This document shows positions 11,760-24,518 of a DNA stretch of 64,000 nucleotides, piece after piece. The notes beneath the pieces were generated by a model that made no database searches, was not told the origin of the DNA, and saw nothing but the letters and a program-made list of their open reading frames with translations. Each line of letters starts with the position of its first letter. Position 1 is the first letter of the stretch. The translations under genes were made by a program, and so were the position numbers. This stretch comes from Botryotinia globosa (lineage: Eukaryota > Ascomycota > Leotiomycetes > Helotiales > Sclerotiniaceae). The stretch covers positions 248,001-312,000 of the forward strand of contig RCSZ01000018.1 in assembly GCA_014898425.1 (NCBI GenBank), written 5' to 3'.

Positions 11760-12037
11760 AGTATAAATATCCAACTTCAAATAACCAAGTACATTGTATC
11801 GTAGAGTAAAGTGTGTAATGTAAGTAGTGAAGTAGCAATCAATCATTCATGAGATTCTCCAATTATGCCATTTGCATTACATCATATTATATCCAAGATG
11901 AATAACATTAAGAATTCTTCAATTTACAAATCAAAAAATCCATCCTCTCCACCCCACTCATCTATCGATACACAACATCCCCTCCCACTTCCGCCATCAA
12001 AACAACCTCCCTACCAAACCGCAAAATATAAAAATAA
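11076..12037. other. Non-coding interval with simple repeats
   Basis: Contains TAGG/CTAGGTA short repeats (about 11215-11310), a GTGACTC triple repeat at about 11562-11588, and a (TA)n run at about 11730-11758. No gene is supported. Confidence 0.4.
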
Positions 12038-12153
12038 TGAACAGAGGGGGATTCGAACCCCCGCGGGCTAAGCCCATGAGAATGCTAGTCAGGTTTACAC
12101 CAACTAAGCTAGGAAGCTTGAGTCACACGCCATAACCACTCGGCCATCTGTCC
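12038..12153 (-). tRNA. tRNA-Leu (CAA) with a 34-nt intron
   Basis: Read leftward, the acceptor arm GGACAGA (12153-12147) pairs with TCTGTTC (12045-12039), with one G-U pair. The discriminator is A. The D arm GCC/GGC, a long variable arm GGGC-TTA-GCCC and a perfect T arm GGGGG-TTCGAAT-CCCCC are present. The anticodon loop reads C-T-CAA-G, followed by the intron at the canonical position after base 37 (12116-12083). The long variable arm fits a type II tRNA. One T-T mismatch falls in the anticodon stem (TGTGA against TCTCA), which is unusual. The Leu call rests on the CAA anticodon. Confidence 0.85.
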
Positions 12154-12632
12154 TGTGAAATCGTTATTCATGATTCGTTAAAGTGTAGTCGCTTGTTGAC
12201 GTATATATTCTCAAACGTGAAAAAGTGGAGAGAACAATAAGAGGATAAAGAATTTTTCGGAGTCTGTGGCGGGGAAGAGAATTGTATGATTGGGTGGACA
12301 GACAATATGATGTGATGTGTCAGTGGGTAATGTTCAAGTGATAAAATGAGATATTCAAAGGCTGTTTAATTTTATAGTCCTCGAATTATTCTGTTTTGTT
12401 TAGATAAATGTAAATGTACAAATTGTATCGGGTAAATACTTAAAGCTGATAAATGGATACCCCGGTATCGAAATCCAGATTGTATGATAATATACTCCCC
12501 CCTAATGCCCAATGCTGGTGCTATACCCCAAAAATGTGTATGCACACATGATTTGAACCCCAAACGCCCAACTTATTCCATATAAACATACAACCATCTT
12601 TCTCTCTCAATGCCCCATTCACCCTCCTCATC
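12154..12632. other. Non-coding interval
   Basis: AT-rich DNA between the tRNA-Leu 5' side and the 3' end of the GH76 gene. No supported gene. Confidence 0.4.
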
Positions 12633-14146
12633 TCAACCCAGAACCATAAATCCCACGCCTCCGATAACACCGGTTATTATAAGCGCCGTTAAGATTCCTG
12701 CTCCGGCTCTATCTCCACTGGTGATTGGTGTTTCGACCGTTCCATCACTAACGGTACTACTTCCACTTCCACCTGCTGCATTTCCTACACTTGTTCCGCC
12801 TGTGTTGTTTGTAACGAGATCGGCTGCTTGCCCAATAAGTGTTGCTTGAATGATACTCAAGGCGCTCATCTGTTCTCCGACTCCATATTTTCCATCGTAA
12901 GTACTTCCTGCAGTCCAATGTTCTCCACATGCTCTCCCGCTAGCTCCTCCATCGCATTGTTCTGCCGCGGCTTTAGCAGATGCGTTGATGTAAGTCATGA
13001 TTGTTGGTTCGGTAAATGGAGCGAGTTTAGTTGTTCCCGCCATCCAACGTGAAAGGTAGGCTTTGAACGATTGTTCATCGGTATCGCAACCGACTGTAGT
13101 AGTTTCACATGCTGCTTCGTACATAACATTATCTTTAAAGAATACACTACTAGCGTTCAAAAGTCCCGATGTCCGATTTTCCCAAACAGATGATCCATTG
13201 GTCTGTGAGGCATGTATTAGTAGAACCATTCGGCTTGTCTGGGAGGTGGATAGAGAATAAGGGGGGAACGAACGTAATTGTACATCACGGCAGCTCCGAA
13301 AAGATAGATACCAGCGTTATATGTCCATTGCACATGATCGAGAGAGCTGCAATTTGTTGTATCGGATGTACCATCATATACCTCCCAACCATCACCGATC
13401 AATCCAACAGTTTGTTCCCACGTGAAGATCTTTTCAGCCCAATCGGCATATGATGAGTTTCCAGTATACCTTGCCAACCTAGCTCCCAAGTTGAAGAAAC
13501 ATCCATTCGCAATACTATTCTTATAGTTGTATCCGGAGTTGAATGTAAAGATTTGCCATCTCAAACCACCTCCACAAGTTGATTCATCCCATCTAGCTGC
13601 CATATCATTGAAAACCGCTTGCGCCATTGCTATCCAACCAGGTGTTCCACTATCCGGATTGTCGAAATTAGCCTCTGCAGCTGTCATAGCAGCCATTCCC
13701 CAAAATCCCTGATCATCATTTCCTTCTGTCTTTGTCTGATTGGTAGGCATGAAATCGTAATCGTTGCCGGCTTGATGTAGGAGAGCTTCTTTTACTTCGG
13801 CGTTGTAGGTAGTATCCCCAGTATAATACCAATAGTCGACCATTATACCAAACATAGCTCCTGCCTCCCACCAATAATAGGGGTCAGGTAAGTTACCAGC
13901 GACGTCTCCGGTATTATTTCCAGTATAGTATTTCATCATATCGTAGGCGACATCGGATGCGGCGGTTTTGATGCTTTCTGATCATAGTTATTCAATCAGT
14001 ATGTTGCTCTTCGCTCAACGGGAAACCACACAGAATGACAACATACCATCAGAGCTCAGGTCAAGAGTAATTGCACTAACCAAACTACTACATGTTGAGC
14101 AAATAGCAGCAGTATATGCCAAGACTTTTCCTCCACTGACCCTCAT
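12633..14146 (-). CDS. GPI-anchored GH76 mannan endo-1,6-alpha-mannosidase, Dfg5/Dcw1 type (457 aa)
   Basis: Exons 14146-14047, 13977-13274 and 13202-12633. This family acts at the plasma membrane and is thought to cut the GPI glycan of cell-wall mannoproteins and transfer them to wall glucan. The N-terminus [25 protein letters not shown] is a signal peptide. The GH76 core includes [13 protein letters not shown] (about residues 67-79) and the catalytic Asp pair Asp121-Asp122 in [20 protein letters not shown] and [17 protein letters not shown] are also typical. The Ser/Gly-rich stretch near 415-430 and the hydrophobic end [19 protein letters not shown] fit a GPI-attachment signal. The length matches the family. 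The second intron uses a weak GTTCGT donor; it was chosen because it restores MYNY-TNGSSVW. Confidence 0.9.
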
Positions 14147-15964
14147 CTTGGTCCTCTTCCGTGATTCAAACTAGAGTATAGATACTGTATATAACACTTC
14201 TTCGCCAATCACAATAGCAAAACGGGGGGATCCGATCAATTCCAGATTCGCAAACGATTCGGCCAAACGAGAGTATAAGATAAAATATGCCGGATCGCTG
14301 AAGTATAAGAAGAAAAGCGTGCTATCTTACCATCAAGTCGAAAAGAAACGAAGTCTATTCTCCAGAGCTTCAAAGTGAGGAGAGACATACAGTACTTCCT
14401 ACTACACTTACCTCTAGTTCCATATTAACAGAACTCCTGGTCCACTGTTCTGTTTTTGACATACGGCCCACGGCAAGTCTTCTTTGGTTTCTTCCTTTTA
14501 GTAGACCTTGCGCGTCAGCCACATCCCAGTGGATTTTAAAACACTATTTTCAGAGAGAATTTGGAAACCTGTGAACTGAAAGGGCATTCATTGCCTGGCG
14601 AGCCTGGTTCATGACAAAATGAATAATGGGTACGCATTGGCTTACGCGGTGGGTAAGTCATCCTTGTTGGATCATGTTTAATTGATCCCCTGGTGGCCCT
14701 CATCTCCTCGAGACATCCAAAATTTGCTGGTACCTCGCCGTCGTGAACTGAGTATCAAATCTTTCAAACGTGCCACTTGTGATCTTGATACAAAACTACC
14801 AAAAAGCAATAACGAACGATGATAGAAGCCAAGCCATAATTGTCTTGGATTGCGATGCTTAGTATGGACCAAGTCAAGAGAGTATGTAATCCTCCGTTTT
14901 TTGTTGATGAAGCTTGAAAAAAAGCTTGTCTCCACCAAGTACCGACAAGGAGCCGTGAATGGCGGAGATTGGCAGCAAGGATATCTATCCTCTAGGAAAT
15001 GGATACGAGATTGTGTGGCTGATCACGTGGAACCTTGAGCGATCGAAAAGGGGCTCAGGCAGCCGCAGGTGGTCGAGAACTTATTTGTTGATGAAAAGAC
15101 CTCTGGAGTAATTCTTATTACTCATTCATGCTTGGTCGTAGCTATCTTGAACTTCAAACTTACGATACACACCAAGAGCAACGTTGAATCTTCGAAATCG
15201 CCTTGATGATTTGGTCTGGGTGATCTTCCCATGACCCCACAACAACTTTGTCTTCCAGGTTTGTTTGTCATGATTTTCATGCAACCGCTCATGTGACCAG
15301 ACTTTGTCTTCCGTTGGATTCGATTATCATTTGACAACCAAAATTCTATGCGATGATGCTTCTTCGTATCATCTGCGCCCATCAGCAATGTCGGGTTCTT
15401 TGAGGAAATACGTGGTGATATGACATACGGTGCCAACATCACGAATAGTCAGGTGCTCATGACAAGGTGTAGAAAGATTTGTCATACGATGTTGCCAATG
15501 CTTGGTAGGACAGTATGTAAATACCATACAAGAATGTGGTCTTTCTTCAATGGACAGAGCAGAGTTGCTCTTTGGTCAATTTTTCCTATCAATCAATCAC
15601 CTGACAAACAATTGCTATATCCAAGGATGTTGGGTGTGCACACTTTGCAGTTACAATTATCATTATGGTTGTGGAAGCTACGATGGCGCAATCATGCAAA
15701 GCCAAGAAAAGTACCTTGCTGGTTAAATGGTCAAACCGTAAACAAAGTCCATCATCTTATGATTCACAATATTTTTTGGACGTTCACGCTCAGCAACCTT
15801 GTTGGGTTCAATATCATCAAGGTACTTATAATATCTTTACAAAGTGTATAGATTTATCTTCACTGCTCCCACCGTGCGTGCTCTCTTTGGTTCATGATCT
15901 CTCAAACGTACAGCGCATTTCAACAGCCACTCAACTTTCCTCTACACCTTTCAAATCAGCAATC
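14147..15964. other. Long non-coding or unresolved interval (1.8 kb)
   Basis: Upstream of the GH76 gene and of the 2EXR gene. Several short frames exist on both strands (for example 15122-15442 minus and 15420-15851 plus), but none has recognisable motifs or clear splice partners. It holds the promoters of both neighbouring genes and may hide a decayed gene. Confidence 0.35.
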
Positions 15965-17008
15965 ATGAAGGTTGTTGGCCAGCAAACGAAGAGAGAAACA
16001 GATGTTGGAAAACTCTCTCTCAAAAATCTGCTTGACCTTCAAACGGCTGACAAACTAGACATGGTTTCCAAGTGGCCAAGTCAATGGTTTGAAATCATAT
16101 TGAGAAAACATCACAACCATAAGGATTACAATGGTGTGATAGAGCTTTTCCATGAGTTGGATCTATGGGAGCTTAGATCACTCTTATTAAAAGGCTTGAC
16201 TTGCAGAAACCTTTCGGAATATCGTAATATTCGATATCCGCAAATCGAGTCGAGTCCGAAGGCACAACTTGGCGACCGCACTTTCCCGTCCTTCAAAAAA
16301 CTACCAGCCGAGCTTCGACTAGATATATGGGAATACGCATTTGCAGAAGATCTTCTCCCAAAAGTCCATCATCTGAATAACACATCCCGCAATACTGGAA
16401 AGATCACCGACTCAATCACATCACAGCTCTCGTTCTCAAATATCGTACAAGTCTGCAAGGAATCCCGAGAATGGTATCTTTCGCGAACACAAAATACCTG
16501 GGCGTTTGGGACATACGTCAACCTCCATACCGACATTTTGTACTTGACCAAACAAGTTGAGGCATCCAAACTTCTTTACGAGACTCTTCTCTCTTGTCCT
16601 CACATGAAAAGGGTTCAAAATTTGGCATTGCGTCGAACATTTCTTACCGATAACCCTCAAAATGCTTTCACTCAGGTCGAGGCATCCGAATATATTCGAG
16701 AGAAAATTCCCTCTTTGAAAAACATCTACGTCGTCATAAATGAAATCAGAGACTCGACGATCATCGACCAGGATAACGACATTAAATTTCGACGTCTCTC
16801 GGCAAGACAGAAGAGAAAGTGGGTAGACATCGGGTATGCTAGGACATGGCTGAAATGGGTGAATAAGGTTATGGTCGATAGGGGTTACAATAGTGTGAAT
16901 CATCATTTTGTGATGGTTGGTACTCAATGTACAGATGTATTGTCCTCAGATTATGGAGAGGTGACCTTCGAGAGAAAGATTCGTGATGGGAGTCTTGAGC
17001 TATTTTGA
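15965..17008 (+). CDS. 2EXR-domain protein (about 347 aa)
   Basis: A single open frame. The same frame extends up to 15665; I chose the ATG at 15965 because the sequence before it is not protein-like. The 2EXR motif starts near residue 102: FPSFKKLPAELRLDIWEYAF, the typical F-x-KLPxELRLxIW pattern. It is followed by VCKESREWYLSRTQN (about 160-174) and LHTDILYLTKQ. This large family is expanded in leotiomycetes and its function is unknown. The N-terminal 100 residues (MKVVGQQTKRETDVGKLSLKN...) are not a recognised domain. The gene stands alone in a sparse region. Confidence 0.75.
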   Translation: MKVVGQQTKRETDVGKLSLKNLLDLQTADKLDMVSKWPSQWFEIILRKHHNHKDYNGVIELFHELDLWELRSLLLKGLTCRNLSEYRNIRYPQIESSPKAQLGDRTFPSFKKLPAELRLDIWEYAFAEDLLPKVHHLNNTSRNTGKITDSITSQLSFSNIVQVCKESREWYLSRTQNTWAFGTYVNLHTDILYLTKQVEASKLLYETLLSCPHMKRVQNLALRRTFLTDNPQNAFTQVEASEYIREKIPSLKNIYVVINEIRDSTIIDQDNDIKFRRLSARQKRKWVDIGYARTWLKWVNKVMVDRGYNSVNHHFVMVGTQCTDVLSSDYGEVTFERKIRDGSLELF

Positions 17009-17951
17009 TTAGTGGTAGCAATGTCTGTCATTTTGCTTTTTAATGCATGAGTACGTTACAGCGCTTTGGTCGGAGTTAAGGCTGGAAGCATTGCGGGGTC
17101 GGGTCGGGTTGGGTTTATGAGCCTGAGTTTATGGTTTCGCTGCTTGCTTATGAACGACATGAGATGTGTTGCTGGATATTCCATGGGATTGAGGAATTGG
17201 ATGCAAATAATGAAATATGACAGAGGTGATACTGAAGAGGGTTCTTGAAATGGAAGCTTGAGCAAGTTTACCGGATAAGCATAGTCTGGAGCAGTATGAT
17301 CATGGCTGGCTCATGAAATACCACCCGTCGAAGAATATTATACTACTGAACGATGCATGGGGTTTCGACATGAGCGGTCTCTCATATGTATATATTAGTT
17401 TCATCACACTTTTTGAAACACCTTTATTGTTTTTATACGTGTTCTACTATACCTGGAAGTAAAAAAAATACGCCGGTGATACATCAGTTGGACCATCGAT
17501 CCCCCTCCTCATTCCCCGCACATACTATAGATATCTAATCATCGATTATGAACTTGACAAATCCTCACGATAGCTGACATCAAGAAAACACTGTATCGCT
17601 AGGAGCAAGAAACGACGCGACGGACTAGTTTCATGGCGAAATAGTTATGTATGTAAAGGGCATCCATCCATCATCCATATAGTAGTTACATGTCAAAGAT
17701 AGATGTTTTCAACAAAATTATAGAAGAAAGCTGAAGAAATCAAACGTAGAAATAAATGTGGAGTAGCTTCGGCATTCCAAATAGAATACCCGATGTTACA
17801 CAACCACAAAAACCCACCAAATTTCCAAATCAGATAGATAGCAAACGACCAACCACCCACCCACCTACCTACCTACCCCAATTCTAGAATGGAAGAGTCA
17901 AAAAAATGGCAAAAATAATTGTTTGGTCGAGGTTGGCCTCAACTCGCAGAA
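17009..17951. other. Non-coding interval
   Basis: 3' flank of the 2EXR gene and flank of the tRNA-Phe gene. It contains a CCACCTACCTACCTACC stretch near 17858-17878. No gene is supported. Confidence 0.4.
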
Positions 17952-18041
17952 TGCGGCTTCTGTGGATCGAACACAGTGCCTCCAGATTAATGAACTGAAG
18001 TGTACTTCAGTCTGGCGCTCTCCCAAGTGAGCTAAAGCCGC
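17952..18041 (-). tRNA. tRNA-Phe (GAA) with a 17-nt intron
   Basis: Acceptor arm GCGGCTT (18041-18035) pairs with AAGCCGC (17959-17953), one G-C-rich stem with no mismatch; the discriminator is A. The D arm is AGCTCACTTGGGAGAGC and the anticodon stem CCAGA/TCTGG with loop CTGAAG-A. The T arm is CTGTG-TTCGATC-CACAG. The intron is 18004-17988, directly after base 37. Confidence 0.95.
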
Positions 18042-21000
18042 TTGAGTGTGTTTGATTGATAAAAATCAACGCATAATTTTGAATTATACTTATGCTTGAA
18101 TCTACAATATTTGCAAGTGAGGTTTAAAATGGGCTCCGGAATTTGATTTTGATTGTGGGTCAAATTAGCGTCGCATTTGATTCTGCTTCAGAAATCACTT
18201 TTTGAGGACCAGATTATCAGAAGTGAGATTATTCAAATATTAATTTTGTGAGTGGGCATATAAATCACTATTATTTAAAATCAATAACAAATTTCAAAGT
18301 GAAGATTAAGCTGAAGAGTTTGTCTTGGGGGGTCCCATATTCTTGTAGGTTATATCACTTTGAATCTCAAAGCCAAGTGAAAGGTCTTCAAGCTCTTCCA
18401 TTTCACTTCGATCTTTCTCCATCATATGATTCTATTTTACTGCAAAACTTGGTACTAGGATAGAATGAACTGTTAACTTTCGAATCATATTATTTTTGTT
18501 GAATTTTGAGGAGAAACTGTGATTCTATGGAACTTTCGAATCAAATGTATAGAACTCCTTCATTCAAGATTGATAAGCGAACAGCTTCAATTCCATCACA
18601 TTTTGAATCACCATTCGAGTTATAATCCGGTCGTCAAACGTAACACCCTGAATCATTATTAGTGTGGTTATCAAATTGGCTTTTTCTTAGATGGTTTAAA
18701 ATTTTAGTATCTAATCGAAATCTATGTACCTGCTTAGATTTTGCTCATCGGCCAATTCGTGAGCTAACAGGCAGATTAGGATTTCGTATAAGATAGTCGT
18801 CAAACGGGCTCCGAAGCACTCAAATAGAATTATACATTGAAAATACTCATGCCTCGATATCTTATAAATCAATCAATTGATATCGAACAATACTACAGAT
18901 AACTTCTGTGACTGATCCAAAGCTTCTAAAACTATTCATCTCGTCTTTGATCTCAACTGATGATTGTTCGATTTGATATTAAATATTGTACAGAGAGTGT
19001 ATGTTTTGAAAATCTCGTTTTCTCAGTCTTGCTAAAGGATGCAGGTTGAGCTTTTATAACAGCGAGAGGTCGGATCTGCGTGTTTTAATATTATTATTGA
19101 TCAGTCGGAATTGCAACTCACTTACAAATGGTATCATCTGATTGAAAATACCCAACAAAAGTTCAGCGTTGATTCATTTCAGCTTTACAGAAAGTAATAG
19201 CTGTGAAGACTTTTCAAAGGGACTCAAATCCAGTCATTTATTTTGCTTGCGTAGAGGAGGAAGTTTCTTATGAAGTTTCTTGAGATTTAGATGTGTTCCT
19301 CCCAGTCGCGATGTGGTAGATTATCAGATTACAATACCATTGACAGTTGTAGCAAGATGAATTCTATACTTTTGAATTTTACATGACTGTTTGGAAACTC
19401 GACTATGACCTTTTTCACCTTGCGCTTTTTATTTAGTCCCCTTCGACGACTTGTCCACGACCAGTTAAACAACATTGCCGCCATCCCATTGTGTACTACA
19501 GTACAATCAATACGCGATGAGCAAAGCGATACAAATCGGTTTGACTATATAAGCGAACGCAAATTCTATCGCCTGTTCGCCTTTCCAACATCTCTCTGTG
19601 TGGAATGAATTCTCAAATCGAAGGGATGGATGGTTTGTAATTTTCTGGTATTTGCAGAATGACGATCTAATGATTGACGACGGACGTTTGAACGCTTGAG
19701 AGAAACGTTTTAAGTACGACTAGAGATTTCATTAGCCCACCGTTGCACCAACTTGAGTTGAAACTTCAAGCTTCGACAAAACAACTACTGCATGTCAAAA
19801 TGGTTTGCATCGCAGAAATGTTTCAATTACTGCTCCGCAGGCTTACCCCTCTTCCGAAAACCAGGCCTTTCATTACTTTGTCACTGATCGTCACTTGGTT
19901 CAAGATATGACGAAGCTATGCGGCTTGATGTAACATTTTCAATAAGTATGTCAAGCGACAGCATCTTACTTGGGGATCAGATTAGATTGAGTGCATTTAT
20001 GATGCAACCAACCCATTGTGCACTTTGCTGCATCTTCAACCTCTACTCGGTTGGCTCGCATGTCCTTCCACCAAATTGAGTGCCATAATGACAGAACAGG
20101 CCATGAAGAGAGTATCCTTTGCTCCTTGACACCCCCATTTATTCTATCACTGCGTCTTGCCGTGTTGCTCCATCAATAGAACCGCTAGACCGTTTATATT
20201 CACCATATTTCCCCATTCAAAATCAAATGCTCGAGGCAAGTGTACTCATTGAGGACGCAAATGGGTAGCGGCGACCTCCCGAGATTCGGTTCAACTTGCT
20301 TCCCGAGCTCGGTCCATATACGAGCGCTTCAGCAGCTGACCTGCATAAGGTATCCTACCGGATTCCGGCACCGTTTCTTTGACACTTCTTAATCCAACGA
20401 GGTCGGCCCCTATGCCTATATAATCTATCCTTGGGTTTTCTATGTACCTTTATAATCATGGTATGGGAATGGAGGGGTCGTAAGCGTGGCCGAGCATTCT
20501 TCGGATCATGATTATGAATTCCTTTCGGTTTTTAAATACTGTAAACTTTTCATGAGCCATGCTTCACATATCTTCGTCTTCCTCATACCTCGTTCGGGTT
20601 TTTATACTTTCAAAGTTGTATCGACTCTTCCTTTTTGCGAAATAAGAGCCCTCCGTGGGCATTTCTCTCTGGATTCTCATCTCCACTCTACTTCCCTCCC
20701 TATCAGCATCGTATTTTAGCCTATTAGGGCACATACACTTCACTTTCAGTTCCTATACTGAATCCCTCTGCCTACCAAATAGTAACCCAACATCAACTCT
20801 TTGTAGTCGAAGAAATACACTCTCGTCTCAATCATCCTCACTCGTTGACCCACCTTTCTCCACCACGCAGAAAGAGCATACGCCGTTATCTGGCCGACGA
20901 TTAGGGTCCGGTTCTATATCCTTACACGTGCGAGAACCCACGCACAGGCCATGCTCATCTAGTCACCATCGCCGCGGCAGGAAGTCGAATTGATACAAAG

Positions 21001-21847
21001 CTGGCCGAATTTGATAAAAAGGTTCGGGGTCGTGAATAATGAATATAAAAGTTAGAAAGGAAAGAAAAGAAGTAAATTTAAAAATCAAGAGAAATTAAAG
21101 AGTAGATGAAAGATATTAATTGAAAGTTTAAAAGGAAAGGGATTTTTATTTTTTATTATTTATTATTTATTTTTATTTTCCAATCAAAAACTTTGTTATT
21201 ATATTATATAACATAGAGTATATTAAATAAATAAGAAAACAATTTGATTTAAATGTAAATAATTATTTAGAAATTATTAAAATTTTGTTAATTAGAATAA
21301 GCTTTGTATAATATATATAACATAAATTTTCAAATTAATTATTTTAATTTATTAAAAATAATTCTTTTAACATATAATTACACACACGAATATCTAAGAT
21401 TTTATAATGATTAATAAAGTAATGGTTTTATTAACTACGCATTCTATCATCATGAGGCCATAGACTGACTAATCGATAGACACAGGTTTTGCTACTAATG
21501 AACGCCTGCCAATCTATTTTTGTTACCTTATACTTTAATGAATTTATGGCCCCTTGACTCTATGGTCCACAGTTTTAAGGCATGTCAACGGAGTTGCCGT
21601 AAGTTATAACCTTTCACTAATCTTGAGTATGGCTAGCCCCACCTATGTATTTATGGAGATTTTAGGAAAACATGGCAACAGATATGATAAATCCTTTCAA
21701 CATGATGAAAGCCGTCAATATTTCTTTAATCATACAATGCAGTAAGTGTCTAACTTTTTGCAACTAAAAGATCCCCAACCATATGCGCCTTGATGATCCG
21801 GGTATAAATAACAAGATAGAAGAATGAGAGATAAAATTTCCCTTTGC
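18042..21847. other. Gene desert (3.8 kb) with a strongly AT-rich core
   Basis: No gene, RNA or transposon is recognised. Most frames are short. From about 21000 to 21480 the sequence is almost all A and T (for example runs of TTATTATTTATT) with an abrupt change in composition at about 21000. Such blocks in these fungi are often repeat-induced-point-mutation relics, but no parent element is visible. Confidence 0.5.
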
Positions 21848-23187
21848 CTAACACGAAGATCCATCATGGGCCAACTCCCTGACAGATTCCGACTGGCTGT
21901 GTTTCGGCGCCTTGGACAGCTCTACTTGATAAGTATAATCTGCGCGGATTCCCTCGCGAGTATCTAGGTCCGGGTTGTGATCGGAATCTCCATCGTGCAA
22001 TCTACTCCAATCTCCATCTCCGTGTGCGTGCACTGTTGCGAATGTCGTACCGGTGTCGGTAGGATTGCGAAAGACTCGACCTTTGGTGTTGTGCCGGGCA
22101 CTTATCGGTGCGCTACCAAAAGTGACAAGATCTTTTGGGCCACCTGATTCAGATGCTGATTTTTTTGCGGCGCTGTTGCGCATGAAAAAGCGACCGACTG
22201 TAGGGATCGAGCTTGCTACACAACCAATGGCTGTTTCTATGTTGGATAGGAGAACGATGAAACCGGTATAGTCTAGAGATTTATAAGTATTATTGCCATT
22301 GAAGAACTTTTCTGAATAACTTACAGAGCAGATTGTCTGTGGGAGTGCGATAGTGTTCAATGTACGGTGCTCGAATCATTGTCGATATTGAAGCACTAAT
22401 TGAAAAATCTGGTCAGTTACACTGAAAGCTTAGGCAATGATGGTTTTGAGGAATTGTCTTACACAGAAGCGAATGACAAAAGCAAGCCCACTTGTATCTT
22501 CCTTCCCAATGGCATCTGCGTCCTATACAGCATTACACCAGGGAATACTGCGCAAGCCAAATCTGTGACAATGGTACAAGCTGTCGACGTATAGCTCAAT
22601 GCGATCATTGTTCCCATGCCCGAACACGTTGCTTTTCCTTCTGTTACCAACGACGTATCCCAGTTTGCAGACACAGGTCTACATAGAAGCAGAATTCCAA
22701 TTATCGTCACCAAGAATGTAGCGATGGTGAGGCCGAGCAAACTCAAGACGAAGAACCGGTACATCTTGTGCGCGCTAGCTATACGCAAGAGAGTCACGCA
22801 AATCGAGCTTTTGATGATTGCCAGACCTAAAACATATAGCATCATCCATAGCATGAGGTACTTTGTGCCTTGTACTGAGAAGAATGCATTTAACCTGCTA
22901 TTATATGAACCAAGGCCAACTCGAGTACCATGACAAGCTAAAGCGACATCGACGATGTAAACGATCTAGCAAAAGTTAGTTTTAATTTGGGAACCGAAGA
23001 GCTGGAGTGACTTTACCAGCCCCAGAACTATCAATTTATCGTCCCAGCCGAATGCATTGTCATGAATTCTGACATATGTCCGTACGGCTATAGTAATCGT
23101 CGAAATACAAAGGCAGACAAGAGACACTATGAAGATTGCCAAAGGAAGACCTTCGAGGGGAAGTATTGCAGCATCGACGTCAGCCAT
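21848..23187 (-). CDS. SAT4/rhodopsin-type fungal integral membrane protein (389 aa)
   Basis: Exons 23187-23017, 22965-22463, 22395-22325 and 22272-21848. This is the fungal family of seven-helix membrane proteins often called SAT4 or PTH11-like; members are proposed receptors, mostly of unknown ligand. The first helix is LPLAIFIVSLVCLCISTITIAV, followed by the family signature RTYVRIHDNAFGWDDKLIVLGL. Further helices include IVYIVDVALACHG, LWMMLYVLGLAIIKSSICVTLLRIA, FFVLSLLGLTIATFLVTIIG, LACAVFPGVMLYRTQMPLGRKIQVGLLLSFASVA and FIVLLSNIETAIGCVASSIPTV. The IETAIG motif of the last helix is typical. The cytoplasmic tail after about residue 275 is hydrophilic. Codon choice resembles its neighbours. 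It lies alone in a gene-poor region, which fits an accessory gene. Confidence 0.85.
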
Positions 23188-24518
23188 CTGCGCGTCGAGT
23201 TGATTCTGGATCAAAAAGCAGCGCGATGTGTGTTTGTGAAGAATTCTATCATCATATCTGGAGATAACGACATGATGTATTTTTTCATACTCTATTGTCT
23301 GAAGGAGTCTATATTAGAACAGGGATCCGATGCATAGACGTCTTCCCCAGGGCTCCGGAAACAAGATAATCTATACACCATCCACTGATCTTCCTCGTTT
23401 ATTCCTAATCTGGGACTCGTACACCTGCTTCCAGGAGGACGAGCCTTTTCGTGGGATTCCAGAGTTTGCGTTTTCTATCAAAGCATGCAAATTTTGATTC
23501 CAATCGCTAGTACTTACCTAGGTAGTTAAATGATCCCTCTTTCCGCCCCTTTCATATTTAGCTCCACATTGTGCACTACGAAATGGGTGGAGCGAGTCAT
23601 AGTGGAGTGGAATGACTACACCTTAACCAATCCCGAATGTCCAAAAGCCTTATAGAGAACTGCTCCAAGAAGTTTGACAGGGCTCGTTCCACTTTTTAGC
23701 CGTCGTCGTAAAACAACTGGTTTTCTCCCTGGGCTAGTGTAGGGATCTTAGTGGACCGATTTTGATGGATTAGGCCTGTGTTTTTATACTATTACCGGGT
23801 ATTGAAACCTAAGATGAGCCTTAGAATACCCATTGGTTGCTAGTGAACTTTAATAGAGGTATATTTTTCATATTATACATGAAATGAAGGTTCTAGATGA
23901 CAGAAATGCGGCACAATCGTTGATTAGCTAATGACAACCACGTATTCATTTCGATTAATAGGCTTGGCAACTACTTCGTTGCGGAATTTTGCGTGCAACT
24001 TAAATTTTTCTGAGAATTTTTGTAAGTTTTACCGACTAGATAGTCTGCACATGAAAAGGTTTATTTTCGACAGAGTTTGTGGACATAATGGTCAACACCC
24101 TGGCTAATCGCCAGGCTGACACTTGACAGGCTCTGTACGGGGTACTATCTGTACAATGCAAGATCTAATATATCAAACCCCAACGGTCACCACCAATGAT
24201 TTTGCCCAGGAGGCCTTGGGCTTTTCCTTCCCCGGGCGGAGACGATTCCCAAAATCTCACGCATCCAGCATGAGATTGATTAAATTTGCCATTCATTGCC
24301 TCTTCAGTAATCTCTTGCTCCACCGTCATGTGTCATGGCCCATGGGCATGTTACCCATAGTATGGGTCCTATACATTGGTATGCAAACGTGGGGGGGGGA
24401 GGTTGATAGTCTCTTCTTTCCTTCTTCCCGTCGCTTGCTTTGGAAAATTAAAGTTTTACGATTTGCCCGCACCAGATTTTGAATACCCAAGATATTTTTT
24501 CGTGATCCAATATTCAAT
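23188..24518. other. Non-coding interval
   Basis: AT-leaning promoter sequence for the SAT4-type gene (left) and the short-chain dehydrogenase (right). No gene recognised. Confidence 0.4.

Noticed and set aside
14678..15442. Minus-strand frames upstream of the GH76 gene
   Set aside because: They are short, lack recognisable motifs and have no splice partners. A decayed gene is possible but not supported.
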